Shown in pieces: positions 41,132 through 50,315 of a stretch of 64,000 bases of DNA (position 1 is the stretch's first letter; each line of letters begins with the position of its first letter). Origin of the DNA: UBA2185 sp964564625 (GTDB lineage: Bacteria; Desulfobacterota; Syntrophia; Syntrophales; UBA2185); assembly GCA_964564625.1 (NCBI GenBank), contig CAZMBE010000001.1, positions 1 to 64,000 of the forward strand. The letters are read 5' to 3'. The translations under genes and the position numbers were made by a program. The notes beneath the pieces are model-generated. The model was not told the origin of the DNA and did no database searches. It saw nothing but the letters and a program-made list of their open reading frames with translations.

Positions 41132-42210
41132 CTATTTTAGATCGCTATGTAACAAAAGAATTCATCGGTATATTTTTTCTCGTTCTCCTTTTGTTCACAT
41201 CACTGTTCATGATCGTTGAATTTTTTGAAAGAATTAGAATGTTTTTGAGCCATAAAGCCTCTCTGTACCAGATCGTATCGTATCTTTTTTTCAGAATCCC
41301 GATGATTGTTTCACTGGTTATTCCGGCTTCAGTATTGCTCGCCTCTCTCATAGCCTTCAGCTCTCTCTCGAAAAACTGTGAAATTGTTGCCATGAAAGCG
41401 AACGGGATGAGTCTTTACAGAACATCACTGCCCGTGATTATCACGTCTGTGTTGATTTGTGTCCTCGCCTTTCTTAACAGCGAATTCATTGCGCCATACA
41501 GTAACCAGAAGGCAGAACACATCAAATCAGTGGAAATACAAAAGAGGGAGCCTATGGGAACGTTCAAACAGAACCAGCTCTGGTACAGGGGCAAAGACGG
41601 CATTTACAATTTCAAGATGTTCGATCCACAAACGAATACACTACAAGGAATTACGATAAACTATTTAGACAAGGACTTTACTTTGAAGATGCGGATTGAC
41701 GCTGAAAAAGCCGAGTGGAAAGATGGGCAATGGGTCTTTTACAACCTGTTGACCACTCGGTTCACGCAAGGTGACTTCCCCTCCCTCGAACATATTTCTA
41801 CAAAAGTGATTGACCTCCCGGAAAAACCATCGGATTTCAATATTATTCAAAAAAAAACCGATACTATGGGGTATGAAGAGCTTAGAAAGTACGTCAAAAA
41901 GATTCAATCCGAAGGATATGATGCCACACGTTATATTGTTGATATGCATGGAAAGATAGCCTTTGCGCTCGTCAGCATCATTCTTGTCATTATTGGCATT
42001 TCATTTTCTCTCATGAAAACGGAACGGAGCGGCGGTATCATGCAGAGTATCGGGGTCGGCATTGTCATCGGATTTTCTTATTGGATTGTCCATGCCTTCG
42101 CCCTGTCTGTGGGCCGTTCCGGCACCATACCTCCTATGGTGTCAGCATGGTTTGCAAACGTTGTATTGGGCATCGCCTCCACGATCATGTTCCTCCGCGT
42201 CAAAACCTGA
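41128..42210 (+). CDS. lptG: LPS export permease LptG
   Basis: Partner of LptF, 360 aa, the same layout: three N-terminal TM helices (LDRYVTKEFIGIFFLVLLLF as the start), a periplasmic jellyroll with GQWVFYNLLTTRFTQGDFPS, and three C-terminal TM helices. The cytoplasmic coupling segment CEIVAMKANGMSLYRTSLPV is the LptG/YjgQ hallmark. Starts at ATGACT overlapping the lptF stop. Last gene of the plus-strand envelope operon; 262 bases separate it from the convergent O-antigen cluster. Confidence 0.93.
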   Translation: MTILDRYVTKEFIGIFFLVLLLFTSLFMIVEFFERIRMFLSHKASLYQIVSYLFFRIPMIVSLVIPASVLLASLIAFSSLSKNCEIVAMKANGMSLYRTSLPVIITSVLICVLAFLNSEFIAPYSNQKAEHIKSVEIQKREPMGTFKQNQLWYRGKDGIYNFKMFDPQTNTLQGITINYLDKDFTLKMRIDAEKAEWKDGQWVFYNLLTTRFTQGDFPSLEHISTKVIDLPEKPSDFNIIQKKTDTMGYEELRKYVKKIQSEGYDATRYIVDMHGKIAFALVSIILVIIGISFSLMKTERSGGIMQSIGVGIVIGFSYWIVHAFALSVGRSGTIPPMVSAWFANVVLGIASTIMFLRVKT

Positions 42211-42472
42211 TCCCCTGATTTAGTCAACCCGGACTCCACGGCGGGAATAGAAATTCTATTGTCTATGATTGCGTTTTCAGTAGTGATGAAGAAAATGGAT
42301 GAGTCGGTAAGCCTTTCTTATGGGGGTGAGGATGGAATTTCAGATTGGATTTAGGACAAGGATATCGCAGGGCGGGATGATATTGATGAAAAAGATGCCG
42401 GAACGAACCGGGGGTGATTATTTTTTTTAAATTTACATGATGTTGATGGCTGACCATCATGGAAAAAAATCG
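42211..42472. other. convergent spacer between lptG and the O-antigen cluster
   Basis: No gene is supported. CATGATG (42436-42442) and CATCATG (42455-42461) could pair as a weak hairpin; T8 at 42421-42428 precedes it on the + strand. No strong terminator was recognised for either strand. Confidence 0.35.
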
Positions 42473-44380
42473 TTACTTTTGAAGGACACTTTCCGCTTTG
42501 TGGGGAACATACTCAGGAACAATCTCATGCAGTTTTTTCTTTATTGCCTGTGAATCGTGACGATGCGCCGCATCGCACAAGAGCTCCAGTTCAGCGTTTA
42601 GCCATGCCTGCAACTCTGCGGAACCCTTTAACCCGTGTGAGAATCCATTGGAGCGAAGCACCATAATCTTCTCGTGATCCGTCGGCACAATACCTTCTCC
42701 CAAAGTGATTAGCTCTTCATTCAGTTTTTCCCCGTCGCGAAGACCCGTAAAAACAATTTTGATGTCTTTATCGGGCTCCTTGCCGGAAAGCCGGATCAGG
42801 TCTCTCGCCATGTCCACAATCTTCACAGGCGTCCCCATTCTCAAGATGAAAATCTCACCACCCTCTCCCATCGCCCCCGCTTGGATGATCATCTGAGCTG
42901 CCTCGGGTATGGTCATAAAAAAGCGATTCACCTCGGGATGCGTTACGGTAACCGGTCCCCCCTGCTCTATCTGCCGGCGGAAAAGGGGAATGACAGATCC
43001 AGAAGAACCAACGACATTGCCAAACCGCACTGCCACAAATTTTGTACCATTTCCCTGAAAGGCATGGAGGAGAAGTTCGGCCACTCGTTTGCTTGCCCCC
43101 ATGACATTGGTCGGTTTCACCGCCTTATCGGTCGAAACCAACACAAAACGATCCACTCCGTGCTCAACGGCCAATTCCATCATTACCCGGCTTCCCTGGA
43201 TATTATTGGTAACCGCCTCCCACGGGTTAATCTCCAGGATCGGCACATGTTTATAGGCTGCAGCATGGAATACCACCTCCGGATGGAATTGCTGAAAAAC
43301 GGACCACATGAGCGCAACGTCCTGAACGTGCCCAAGGACACATTTGAACTTGTGATAATAGAGCTCTTGCTGAAGCTCCATCTGAATATGAAAAAGATTG
43401 GCCTCGCTGGCATCGACTAAAATGAGGAAACGCGGCTGATATTTCACTACCTGCCGGCACAGCTCAGACCCGATGGAACCTCCGCAGCCTGTAATGAGAA
43501 TAGTTCGTCCATCTATACAGTTTCTGATGCCCGTTTCATCTAAATGCACCGGAGGCCGCCCCAGCAAATCTTCATATTTCACATCCCGCAAAGATTTGAT
43601 ACTTACACGACCGTCAATAATCTCACCTATGCCCGGCAATGTCTTGTAAAAGACATTACAATCCTTGCAGACATCAACAATATGACGCAGTTGTTCCCCG
43701 CTGGCCGAGGGGATGGCTATGAGGACTTCTTCAATTTCTTCTCTTTTGACGATCCCGAGTAAATCCTCAACGGAACCTATTACTGATACTCCATGAATCG
43801 ATCGTCCCAATTTTTGGGGATCATCATCGATAAAACCTACCACATCATAGTGAAGCTGATAGTTATCAAAGATCTCCCGCAATATTTTTTCACCGGCACC
43901 CCCGGCGCCAATAATAAGCACCTTCTTGCGGTGCCTTGGATGATAAGCATAGAACAGACCTGCCTGCATACGTTCCCGCCGTGAGTAATAAAAGCGGATA
44001 ACCATCCGGAGCCCCCCCGCCAGAAGAAATGTGAATCCTCCATCAAGCACGAACACGGCCCGGGAAAATCCCATGAACCTGTACACGACAAGAATTATGG
44101 CCATGGCGAAGAGCGTCGATACGATGCACGCCTGGGAGAGCTTCCAGAAATCCCTGATACTGGTATACCGCCACATGCCCCGGTAGAGACCGAAGATAAA
44201 GAACATACCAAGCTTCAACGGGACGACCCACAAGAGCAAGGCAAATAACTGACGCGTTTCATAGGGCGTGAGATTAAATTCAAACCGGAAAAAATACGCA
44301 GCTGTAAGAGAAAGGGCAACTATAACCGCGTCGAAAAAGATCATAATATAAAAATTTAGATTTTTTAACTGTCGATACAT
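42473..44380 (-). CDS. membrane-bound UDP-GlcNAc 4,6-dehydratase (CapD/WbpM/WreV type)
   Basis: 635 aa from ATG 44380, just after the preceding gene's stop; an upstream ATG at 44413 overlaps that gene. Four N-terminal TM helices (about 15-120), a Rossmann-like domain (KVLIIGAGGAGEKILREI), then the SDR dehydratase domain with ILITGCGGSIGSELC, STDKAVKPTNVMGASKRVAE (Met in place of the usual Tyr in the YxxxK position, normal for this family) and FGNVVGSSGSVIPLFRRQI. Converts UDP-GlcNAc to the 4-keto-6-deoxy sugar for QuiNAc/FucNAc-type residues. Last gene of the cluster, next to the initiating transferase. Confidence 0.93.
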   Translation of the reverse strand: MYRQLKNLNFYIMIFFDAVIVALSLTAAYFFRFEFNLTPYETRQLFALLLWVVPLKLGMFFIFGLYRGMWRYTSIRDFWKLSQACIVSTLFAMAIILVVYRFMGFSRAVFVLDGGFTFLLAGGLRMVIRFYYSRRERMQAGLFYAYHPRHRKKVLIIGAGGAGEKILREIFDNYQLHYDVVGFIDDDPQKLGRSIHGVSVIGSVEDLLGIVKREEIEEVLIAIPSASGEQLRHIVDVCKDCNVFYKTLPGIGEIIDGRVSIKSLRDVKYEDLLGRPPVHLDETGIRNCIDGRTILITGCGGSIGSELCRQVVKYQPRFLILVDASEANLFHIQMELQQELYYHKFKCVLGHVQDVALMWSVFQQFHPEVVFHAAAYKHVPILEINPWEAVTNNIQGSRVMMELAVEHGVDRFVLVSTDKAVKPTNVMGASKRVAELLLHAFQGNGTKFVAVRFGNVVGSSGSVIPLFRRQIEQGGPVTVTHPEVNRFFMTIPEAAQMIIQAGAMGEGGEIFILRMGTPVKIVDMARDLIRLSGKEPDKDIKIVFTGLRDGEKLNEELITLGEGIVPTDHEKIMVLRSNGFSHGLKGSAELQAWLNAELELLCDAAHRHDSQAIKKKLHEIVPEYVPHKAESVLQK

Positions 44381-44384
44381 ATTG

Positions 44385-44951
44385 CTAATGCCGAACCCCT
44401 TCTGCCTTGACAACTTTTACCACTGTCATATACAAGATCTTTACGTCAAACACAAATGAACTGTTGTGAAAATAGTATTCATCATATTCGACTTTTTGCG
44501 GAATGGGCAAGTCATCCCGACCGTTGACCTGCGCCCATCCGGTGATGCCGGGAATAATTTGATGGATCCCCTTCGATGTCCTCAACTCGATCAAATCATC
44601 CTGATTGTACAACGCCGGTCTCGGGCCGACAAAACTCATATCGCCTTTCAAGATGCTCCACAGCTGTGGTAATTCATCGAGGCTGAGTCTTCGCAAATAA
44701 TACCCGAAAGTCGTCAGATACGCACTGGGATTTTTCAGGAGGTGTGTCGCCACAGCGGGAGTGTCCGTACGCATGGTACGAAATTTCGGCATCCTGAATA
44801 TTTCATTGTTGATGCCCACCCTGTCGGACCAGTACAAAACAGGCCCCCTGGAATTAAGCTTGACAATCAAAGCAATGATCAGCATGGGTATGCATAACAC
44901 ACCAGTCAGCACTACAGCCATTGCTATATCGAAAACGCGCTTGATATTCAC
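44385..44951 (-). CDS. undecaprenyl-phosphate sugar-1-phosphate transferase (small PGT, WreU/WbpL-like role)
   Basis: 188 aa monotopic phosphoglycosyltransferase (Bac_transf). GTG 44951 overlaps the previous stop (GTGA) and has AGGAGAG directly upstream; a longer frame begins at 44993. Hydrophobic re-entrant helix at about 10-35, then FRMPKFRTMRTD, SLDELPQLWSILKGDMSFVG, PRPALY, and ITGWAQVNGR: all catalytic motifs including the Asp-Glu pair. It loads the first sugar-phosphate of the O-unit on undecaprenyl phosphate. With the flanking dehydratase and reductase, this sugar may be QuiNAc. Confidence 0.92.
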   Translation of the reverse strand: MNIKRVFDIAMAVVLTGVLCIPMLIIALIVKLNSRGPVLYWSDRVGINNEIFRMPKFRTMRTDTPAVATHLLKNPSAYLTTFGYYLRRLSLDELPQLWSILKGDMSFVGPRPALYNQDDLIELRTSKGIHQIIPGITGWAQVNGRDDLPIPQKVEYDEYYFHNSSFVFDVKILYMTVVKVVKAEGVRH

Positions 44952-45952
44952 AACTCTCCTGTTCGACGCATTTCCTGAACCGTTTCTCTCCACCCTGCCG
45001 CCAGATCATAGAGCGGATCGAAACCCAGCTCATTTTGAATGCGCCGGCTGTCCACGGCGATATCTTCCGTGTATTTATCGATGGTGGCACGCACAATTGG
45101 CGGTGAAAAACCCGTGAGCCGTGCCGCATCCTCCACAATGCCGGCAGCACACCGAACCGGGCCTATCGGTAGCGATACGCGGGGGAGCTTCCTGTCAAGG
45201 GCCTGACATATGGTTGAAATGACATCATTTAAGGTGTGAAATGTACCATCTGAAACATTGAAGACTTTGCCGGCGGCTTCCGGATGCGTTAAGGCCAATA
45301 AGGCCGCCCGGGCCACATCCTTGTCATAGACGAGGGTACGACGGTTCTCCCCGCGACCGATGGGCAGAAAGCGGCTGCGCGCAAGGGCATGAAGAAGCCG
45401 CTGATAATTGCCCTTGATCCGGGCCCCATAGACAGCGCCCAGCCGCAACACCGACCCCAGGGGCGTCCCATCCTTCTGTTTCGCTGCAAGGACGATCCTC
45501 TCCGCATCGAGCTTGGTGTGCGCGTAAAACGAATCGGGACGGGTGGGAGATTCTTCTGTCAGGACGCTCCCGGCGGAAGTGCCATAGACGGCAATCGTAC
45601 TGAAAAATACCAGGCGTTTGACACCTGCCTGTCGGGCCTCCTGGACAACAGTCGCCGTTCCTTCGACATTGATCCGCTCATATTTTCCCTGAAGTTCCGG
45701 AGGCGGGTTGACAATATGAAGAAGAGCAGCCATATGAATGACGCCGTGCACACCCTGCATAGCCGACTGAACAGCTGTTGGATCGGTTATATCACCAATT
45801 CGTGTTTCTATCCCTTTCGGCCATACGTCATCCGGCGGCGAATCAATAGACAACGTTCGTATCCGGAAGCCCGCCTCATGCAACGATGCCACAACATATG
45901 GCCCCACAGCGCCGGTGGCACCGGTGACAAGGATGGTGGGGGAATAGTTCAT
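44948..45952 (-). CDS. NAD-dependent epimerase/dehydratase (WreQ/WbpV-like 4-reductase candidate)
   Basis: Extended SDR, 334 aa. ILVTGATGAVGPYVVASL is the cofactor motif, and the active-site Ser/Tyr/Lys are in FFSTIAVYGT and YAHTKLDAE. In Pseudomonas and Rhizobium clusters the gene beside the initiating transferase and the WbpM/WreV dehydratase encodes a 4-ketoreductase (WbpV, WreQ) giving UDP-QuiNAc; the same three-gene order occurs here. A UDP-sugar 4-epimerase is the alternative. Specificity is inferred from context only. Confidence 0.82.
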   Translation of the reverse strand: MNYSPTILVTGATGAVGPYVVASLHEAGFRIRTLSIDSPPDDVWPKGIETRIGDITDPTAVQSAMQGVHGVIHMAALLHIVNPPPELQGKYERINVEGTATVVQEARQAGVKRLVFFSTIAVYGTSAGSVLTEESPTRPDSFYAHTKLDAERIVLAAKQKDGTPLGSVLRLGAVYGARIKGNYQRLLHALARSRFLPIGRGENRRTLVYDKDVARAALLALTHPEAAGKVFNVSDGTFHTLNDVISTICQALDRKLPRVSLPIGPVRCAAGIVEDAARLTGFSPPIVRATIDKYTEDIAVDSRRIQNELGFDPLYDLAAGWRETVQEMRRTGEL

Positions 45953-45953
45953 G

Positions 45954-47150
45954 CTAATTCACACGATTGAAATGAGAAAGGATTTGCTTGGCGGCTTTTG
46001 ACACCGAGAAGGTACTCTCCAGAAGAGCCCGGGCATTCTTCCCTAAAAGACGGCGATACTCCTCGTCCCTCACCAATCGCCTGGCATGGGCGGCAAACAG
46101 GTCATCATCCCCATTCATGCACACCAACCCAGCCTGCCGGCCTTCCAGAATTTCTTTCAAATCATTGCCGGGATTAATGCTCGCCAGAATGGGTATTGAA
46201 TGATACATGTAGCCAAGCATCTTACCTGGAAAATTCTGAGTTTTCAGACCACGATCGAGGGAGATTAAACCGACATCAAATTCGGAAAGCATGGACAAGT
46301 ATTCTCTCTGTCCCACGGCGTCGTGTATGGCTATATTCATCAAACCCTTTGATGCAATGGCCGCCCTTAATCGCGGCACTTCACTTCCATCGCCAACCAA
46401 GAGAAAAAAAGCGGATTGCTCGTTACGAAGTGTGTCTGCAAGACGAATAATATTATCCATGTCCTGGGCCACACCTATATTGCCACCGTAAAGAAAGACG
46501 ACTTTTCCCTGTAATCCCAATCGTTTTCGATGCAAACCTTGCTGAATATTTTCTTCCCGCAACGAAGCCCAGTTATAAAACACCTCTAAATGATATTGTT
46601 TATCGAGACCATTTTCTTTGAAATAGTGCAGGTTCGCTGGCGACTGAACTCCGATAATGTCTGCGGCTTCATAGTTTTGTCGTTCTTTAAATTTGAAATA
46701 ATTATAAATTATACCTCGTGTCAAAAGACCGGCGTCCATTGCCCATTGCGGGAAAATATCTCTGAGAATCAAATACGATGGGCAAGAAAAAAGTTTCTTC
46801 AACCTTTTAACGACTGTCCCAAAGAAAATAGTGGGTGAATAGTAAATTATTAAATCACAGGGATTATGTTCAAAGAAACTTCTCCCTTTCTTCCAAATTA
46901 TTTCTGAAAGTCTGGCTTCGTTGATACCTCTTATAATCCTGGATGCTGTCTTTATTTTACCAGTGCGGACCCTCAAAACTTTGACACTGTTTTCACAGGA
47001 TATTTCAGTATCTGTAAGAATATTTTCGTCAGGGGCGACAACCACAGGTTCATGACCGAGGTGATGGAATTCTACAGCAAGATCATGAATAAGCTTGGCG
47101 CTTGCAATGGTACTGGGCAGATAATAAACGACAAGGAGCAATATACGCAT
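45954..47150 (-). CDS. wbuB: GT4 glycosyltransferase, L-fucosamine transferase (WbuB)-like
   Basis: 398 aa, GT-B fold. The N-terminal domain has the WbuB-type block LILRDIFPQWAMDAGLL; the donor domain has KVVFLYGGNIGVAQDMDNII and the E-x7-E region reads FPGKMLGYMYHSIPILASIN. WbuB adds L-FucNAc to the growing O-unit in E. coli O26 and relatives, and here it lies directly downstream of fnlA/B/C, the genes for UDP-L-FucNAc. The substrate is therefore likely L-FucNAc or its acetamidino derivative. 50 bases from fnlC. Confidence 0.78.
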   Translation of the reverse strand: MRILLLVVYYLPSTIASAKLIHDLAVEFHHLGHEPVVVAPDENILTDTEISCENSVKVLRVRTGKIKTASRIIRGINEARLSEIIWKKGRSFFEHNPCDLIIYYSPTIFFGTVVKRLKKLFSCPSYLILRDIFPQWAMDAGLLTRGIIYNYFKFKERQNYEAADIIGVQSPANLHYFKENGLDKQYHLEVFYNWASLREENIQQGLHRKRLGLQGKVVFLYGGNIGVAQDMDNIIRLADTLRNEQSAFFLLVGDGSEVPRLRAAIASKGLMNIAIHDAVGQREYLSMLSEFDVGLISLDRGLKTQNFPGKMLGYMYHSIPILASINPGNDLKEILEGRQAGLVCMNGDDDLFAAHARRLVRDEEYRRLLGKNARALLESTFSVSKAAKQILSHFNRVN

Positions 47151-47200
47151 GTTTGTACTTGATATGAAATTGAATTAATATAGAACTATATGGTGGTTGG

Positions 47201-48328
47201 CTACTTATACCAAACCGTCCGATTTACATAATCGGTATAGCTCATGATGATACGTAAAACTTTCTGAGAAACATTGTTTGTATCGTAGTCAGATACTATT
47301 TTGAACGGCCTGGGTATATCGGCGTAGTGGGCAGTTACAATATCAATCGAATTGAGGATCCTTTCCGACGTAAGACCGCACATGATCAGGGTTCCTTCAT
47401 CCATTCCTTCCGGTCTTTCATGCATCAGGCGTATTGTCACGGCAGGGAAGCTCAAAATGGAAGATTCTTCAGTAATGGTACCGCTGTCGGAAATAACGCA
47501 ATGGGCATGCATCTGCAATTTCACATAATCTAGAAAACCAAGGGGTTTTAAAAAGCGAATTCGATGATCCAATTCGTTCAAGCCAAGATTTTCCATGCGA
47601 TTTCTGGTTCGTGGATGGGTAGATACGATTATAGGTAAATTGTATTTCTCTGCTAAGACCTTCATAGAATCGATAATATTAGAAAAATTGACATCGCTGT
47701 CTATATTCTCTTCCCTATGAGCACTGACCACAAAGTAACGCCCCGGTTCCAGTTGTAAACGATTCAATATATCCGACGCATCAATCTTTTGTCTGTAATA
47801 GGTAATGACCTCTTTCATTGGAGAACCGGTTTTGATGATCGTTTCCGGCCTCAAACCTTCCGCGAGGAGGTAGCGTCGCGCATGCTCTGTATAAGTCAGA
47901 TTTATATCACTGATATGGTCGATTATTTTACGATTGATTTCTTCCGGTACCCGCTGATCAAAACAGCGATTACCGGCTTCCATGTGAAAGATGGGAATTT
48001 TACGCCGCTTGGCGGCGATGGCGGCGAGGCAACTGTTTGTATCGCCCAGCAAAAGAAATGCGTCCGGACATGCTTTTACCAATACATCATCCATTAGGGA
48101 AATGACGTTGCCGATGGTATGAGCTGGGTTTTCGCCTACGGCATTCAGGAAATAATCAGGCTTCCTAATGGACAACTGCTGGAAAAAAATCTCGTTCAGC
48201 TCATAATCGTAATTTTGACCTGAATGTACAAAAGTGTGCTCCGTATGCATATCGAGCTGATGAATTACTCTGCTTAATTTAATTATTTCTGGTCGGGTTC
48301 CAACAATTGTTAGTACTTTGAGGGCCAT
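47201..48328 (-). CDS. fnlC: non-hydrolysing UDP-sugar 2-epimerase, FnlC/WbjD-like
   Basis: 375 aa, WecB superfamily: VLTIVGTRPEIIKLSRVIHQ at the start, GDTNSCLAA, FHMEAGNRCFDQRVPEEINR and SHPRTRNRMENL, with DSGTITEESSILSFP in the donor site. Third enzyme of UDP-L-FucNAc synthesis (C2 epimerisation of the L-talose derivative). Assigned as FnlC rather than WecB because it follows fnlA and fnlB homologues and because the FNR-like GNRCFDQRVPEE block is that of the FnlC group. The gap to the preceding gene is 28 bases. Confidence 0.87.
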   Translation of the reverse strand: MALKVLTIVGTRPEIIKLSRVIHQLDMHTEHTFVHSGQNYDYELNEIFFQQLSIRKPDYFLNAVGENPAHTIGNVISLMDDVLVKACPDAFLLLGDTNSCLAAIAAKRRKIPIFHMEAGNRCFDQRVPEEINRKIIDHISDINLTYTEHARRYLLAEGLRPETIIKTGSPMKEVITYYRQKIDASDILNRLQLEPGRYFVVSAHREENIDSDVNFSNIIDSMKVLAEKYNLPIIVSTHPRTRNRMENLGLNELDHRIRFLKPLGFLDYVKLQMHAHCVISDSGTITEESSILSFPAVTIRLMHERPEGMDEGTLIMCGLTSERILNSIDIVTAHYADIPRPFKIVSDYDTNNVSQKVLRIIMSYTDYVNRTVWYK

Positions 48329-48356
48329 AATCAGTCAACTTTCTTTTTTCAAAAGT

Positions 48357-49256
48357 TCATGCAATGTAAAAACTACGGTGAGCCAGGAAATCGTTGTGCA
48401 TCATTTCAATCATTGTATCCCATGCAGGTGGTTGATAACCTGTCATTTCACGAAAAATGGTGGAATCCAGGGAGCGGTCCTGCACAAAGTCATCGTAAGG
48501 TTCGATCTCAATATCCTTGCCATACCGTTCCGCGACCAAACGGAGCAGATCATATTTGGAGACCGGTTCTGATGAAACGTGATAGATACCGCTTAATTCA
48601 TGATTTGGCAAAACATGTACGCGAATAATCCTAGCAAGTTCTATCGTAGGAAAGCCTGAGTATATGGCTTTGCGGAAACCGTGTATCTTTTTATTCTGGG
48701 CAAGAAACCATTCAATTAGCCCGTATCTACCTTTTAGTTCATGTCCGATGATGGATGTCCTCAGGGTCACACAGTGGGGATAGGCGACCTCTCCAAGAAA
48801 TTTCGTCCTGCCATAAATATCCTCGGCATTGGATTGATCATTTTCTGCATACATGCCCTTTTTCCCGTCAAAAACACAATCCGTGCTGATATGGATGAGA
48901 CGAGCTCCGACAGTTTGGCTGATAAGAGAAATGCGATGTGGAAGTAGCGCGTTAACAGTAATCGCAGTAAGTGGATCTTCAGCAAGAGGGAGTTGTTTAA
49001 TAATGCCAATGCAGTTGATCACAATATCCGGCTGGATAGACGCTAATGCACGAATAATGCTTTCTAAATAATTAGCATCAACACTATTTGGTAGAAATCG
49101 GACAAGCATATCTGCCGGAAAGTGCTTTTTCATACCCGTCAGGCTTCGCGCAGTGGTTGTCACATTATATTCCGGAAATGCGGAAAGATACCGTAAAAGT
49201 AAGTGACCTAACATGCCAGTGCCGCCGAGAATCAAAATCTTTTGCTGTCTACTCAT
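48357..49256 (-). CDS. fnlB: sugar-nucleotide reductase FnlB/WbjC-like
   Basis: 299 aa, RmlD-like SDR: KILILGGTGMLGHLLLRYLS is the NAD(P) motif; the active site is ISTDCVFDGKKGMY with YGRTKFLGEV. In the L-FucNAc pathway this enzyme epimerises at C3 and reduces C4 of the FnlA product. Placement between fnlA (one gene upstream) and fnlC supports it. Similar proteins make dTDP-rhamnose, but the companion rmlABC genes are absent. Confidence 0.85.
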   Translation of the reverse strand: MSRQQKILILGGTGMLGHLLLRYLSAFPEYNVTTTARSLTGMKKHFPADMLVRFLPNSVDANYLESIIRALASIQPDIVINCIGIIKQLPLAEDPLTAITVNALLPHRISLISQTVGARLIHISTDCVFDGKKGMYAENDQSNAEDIYGRTKFLGEVAYPHCVTLRTSIIGHELKGRYGLIEWFLAQNKKIHGFRKAIYSGFPTIELARIIRVHVLPNHELSGIYHVSSEPVSKYDLLRLVAERYGKDIEIEPYDDFVQDRSLDSTIFREMTGYQPPAWDTMIEMMHNDFLAHRSFYIA

Positions 49257-49284
49257 ATAGCAGTCATCCTGAAAAAAACGTCCG

Positions 49285-50223
49285 TCAAATTTCCTTTTTC
49301 GTGACTTCAGATGCAGCCCACGCCATGTATTCCTGTAAGCCTTCCTCCATCAATATGGAAGGTTTAAAACCAAAGGAATGACGTGCCTCAGATATATCCG
49401 CCAAGCTGTGCCGCACATCTCCGGACCGCGGTGGTCCGTACACCACTTGCGGTTCAATTCCCGAAACCACCCACAACAGTTGCACAAGCTTGTTAATCGT
49501 AATCCTGCCACCACTGCCGATATTGAATGCGCCAGACAAACCATTCGCCATTGCAGCCTTAATATTGGCCTGAACCACATCTTTAACATTGATGAAATCA
49601 CGGGTTTGCTCGCCGTCGCCGAAAATGGTCAGTTTTTCGCCACGAAGCATCTGGAAGGCGAAAATCGGTATTACATTGCCGTAAGCATCGAACCGTTGAT
49701 TAGGGCCGTAGACATTGAAATAACGTAGGCAGACTGCTTCTAAATCATAGAGTTTTGAATACGTTAGGCATTCCTTTTCCATACAAAGCTTCGAGCTACC
49801 ATAAGGTGTATCTGGATCAACTGGATGATCTTCTTTAATGGGAATTGTTTTCAGTTCACCAAAAATCCCCGCTGATGAGGACGCTACAATCTTTCTGACA
49901 CCTGCATGGCGCGCAGCTTCTAAAACTTTTAGCGTGCCCATGACATTGATGTCGGCGTCAATAATAGGGTGATCTATAGAACGCTTGTTGCCCACAGAAG
50001 CCGCCAGATGAAACACCACTTCAACGCCCTTGATCGATTCAGCAACAATGACTTCATCGCGGATGTCTCCTTCAATAAAACGAATTTGCGGGAACGGATT
50101 AAGGTTTGAACGATAACCGGACAGGAGGTTATCGAGCACTGTTACCTCATGGCCGTCATCAACAAGTTGCCGAACTAAATTTGAGCCAATAAAACCAGCG
50201 CCGCCGGTTACGAGAAACTTCAA
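49285..50223 (-). CDS. NAD-dependent epimerase, UDP-GlcNAc/Glc 4-epimerase-like
   Basis: Extended SDR, 312 aa from TTG 50223, preceded by AAAGG; the upstream extension to a TTG at 50271 adds 16 non-family residues. Cofactor motif KFLVTGGAGFIGSNLVRQLV; active site in ASSSAGIFGE and YGSSKLCMEKE; RYFNVYGPNQRFDAYGNVIP is the GalE/WbpP-type block. Likely provides UDP-GalNAc or UDP-Gal for the O-unit. It is wedged between fnlA and fnlB, which usually are adjacent, and may be an insertion into that group. Confidence 0.87.
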   Translation of the reverse strand: MKFLVTGGAGFIGSNLVRQLVDDGHEVTVLDNLLSGYRSNLNPFPQIRFIEGDIRDEVIVAESIKGVEVVFHLAASVGNKRSIDHPIIDADINVMGTLKVLEAARHAGVRKIVASSSAGIFGELKTIPIKEDHPVDPDTPYGSSKLCMEKECLTYSKLYDLEAVCLRYFNVYGPNQRFDAYGNVIPIFAFQMLRGEKLTIFGDGEQTRDFINVKDVVQANIKAAMANGLSGAFNIGSGGRITINKLVQLLWVVSGIEPQVVYGPPRSGDVRHSLADISEARHSFGFKPSILMEEGLQEYMAWAASEVTKKEI

Positions 50224-50315
50224 TGGGAAGCCTTTCTTAGAGAAGTTTATTCTGGTGTCATTATTGCGCAAACGGGAGTCGGGAATTTTAAACTACTTAT
50301 AGAATTCCACTTTCA

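Noticed and set aside
42263..42460. A 65-aa minus-strand ORF between lptG and the O-antigen cluster
   Set aside because: Low-complexity His/Pro/Ser-rich translation without a ribosome-binding site.
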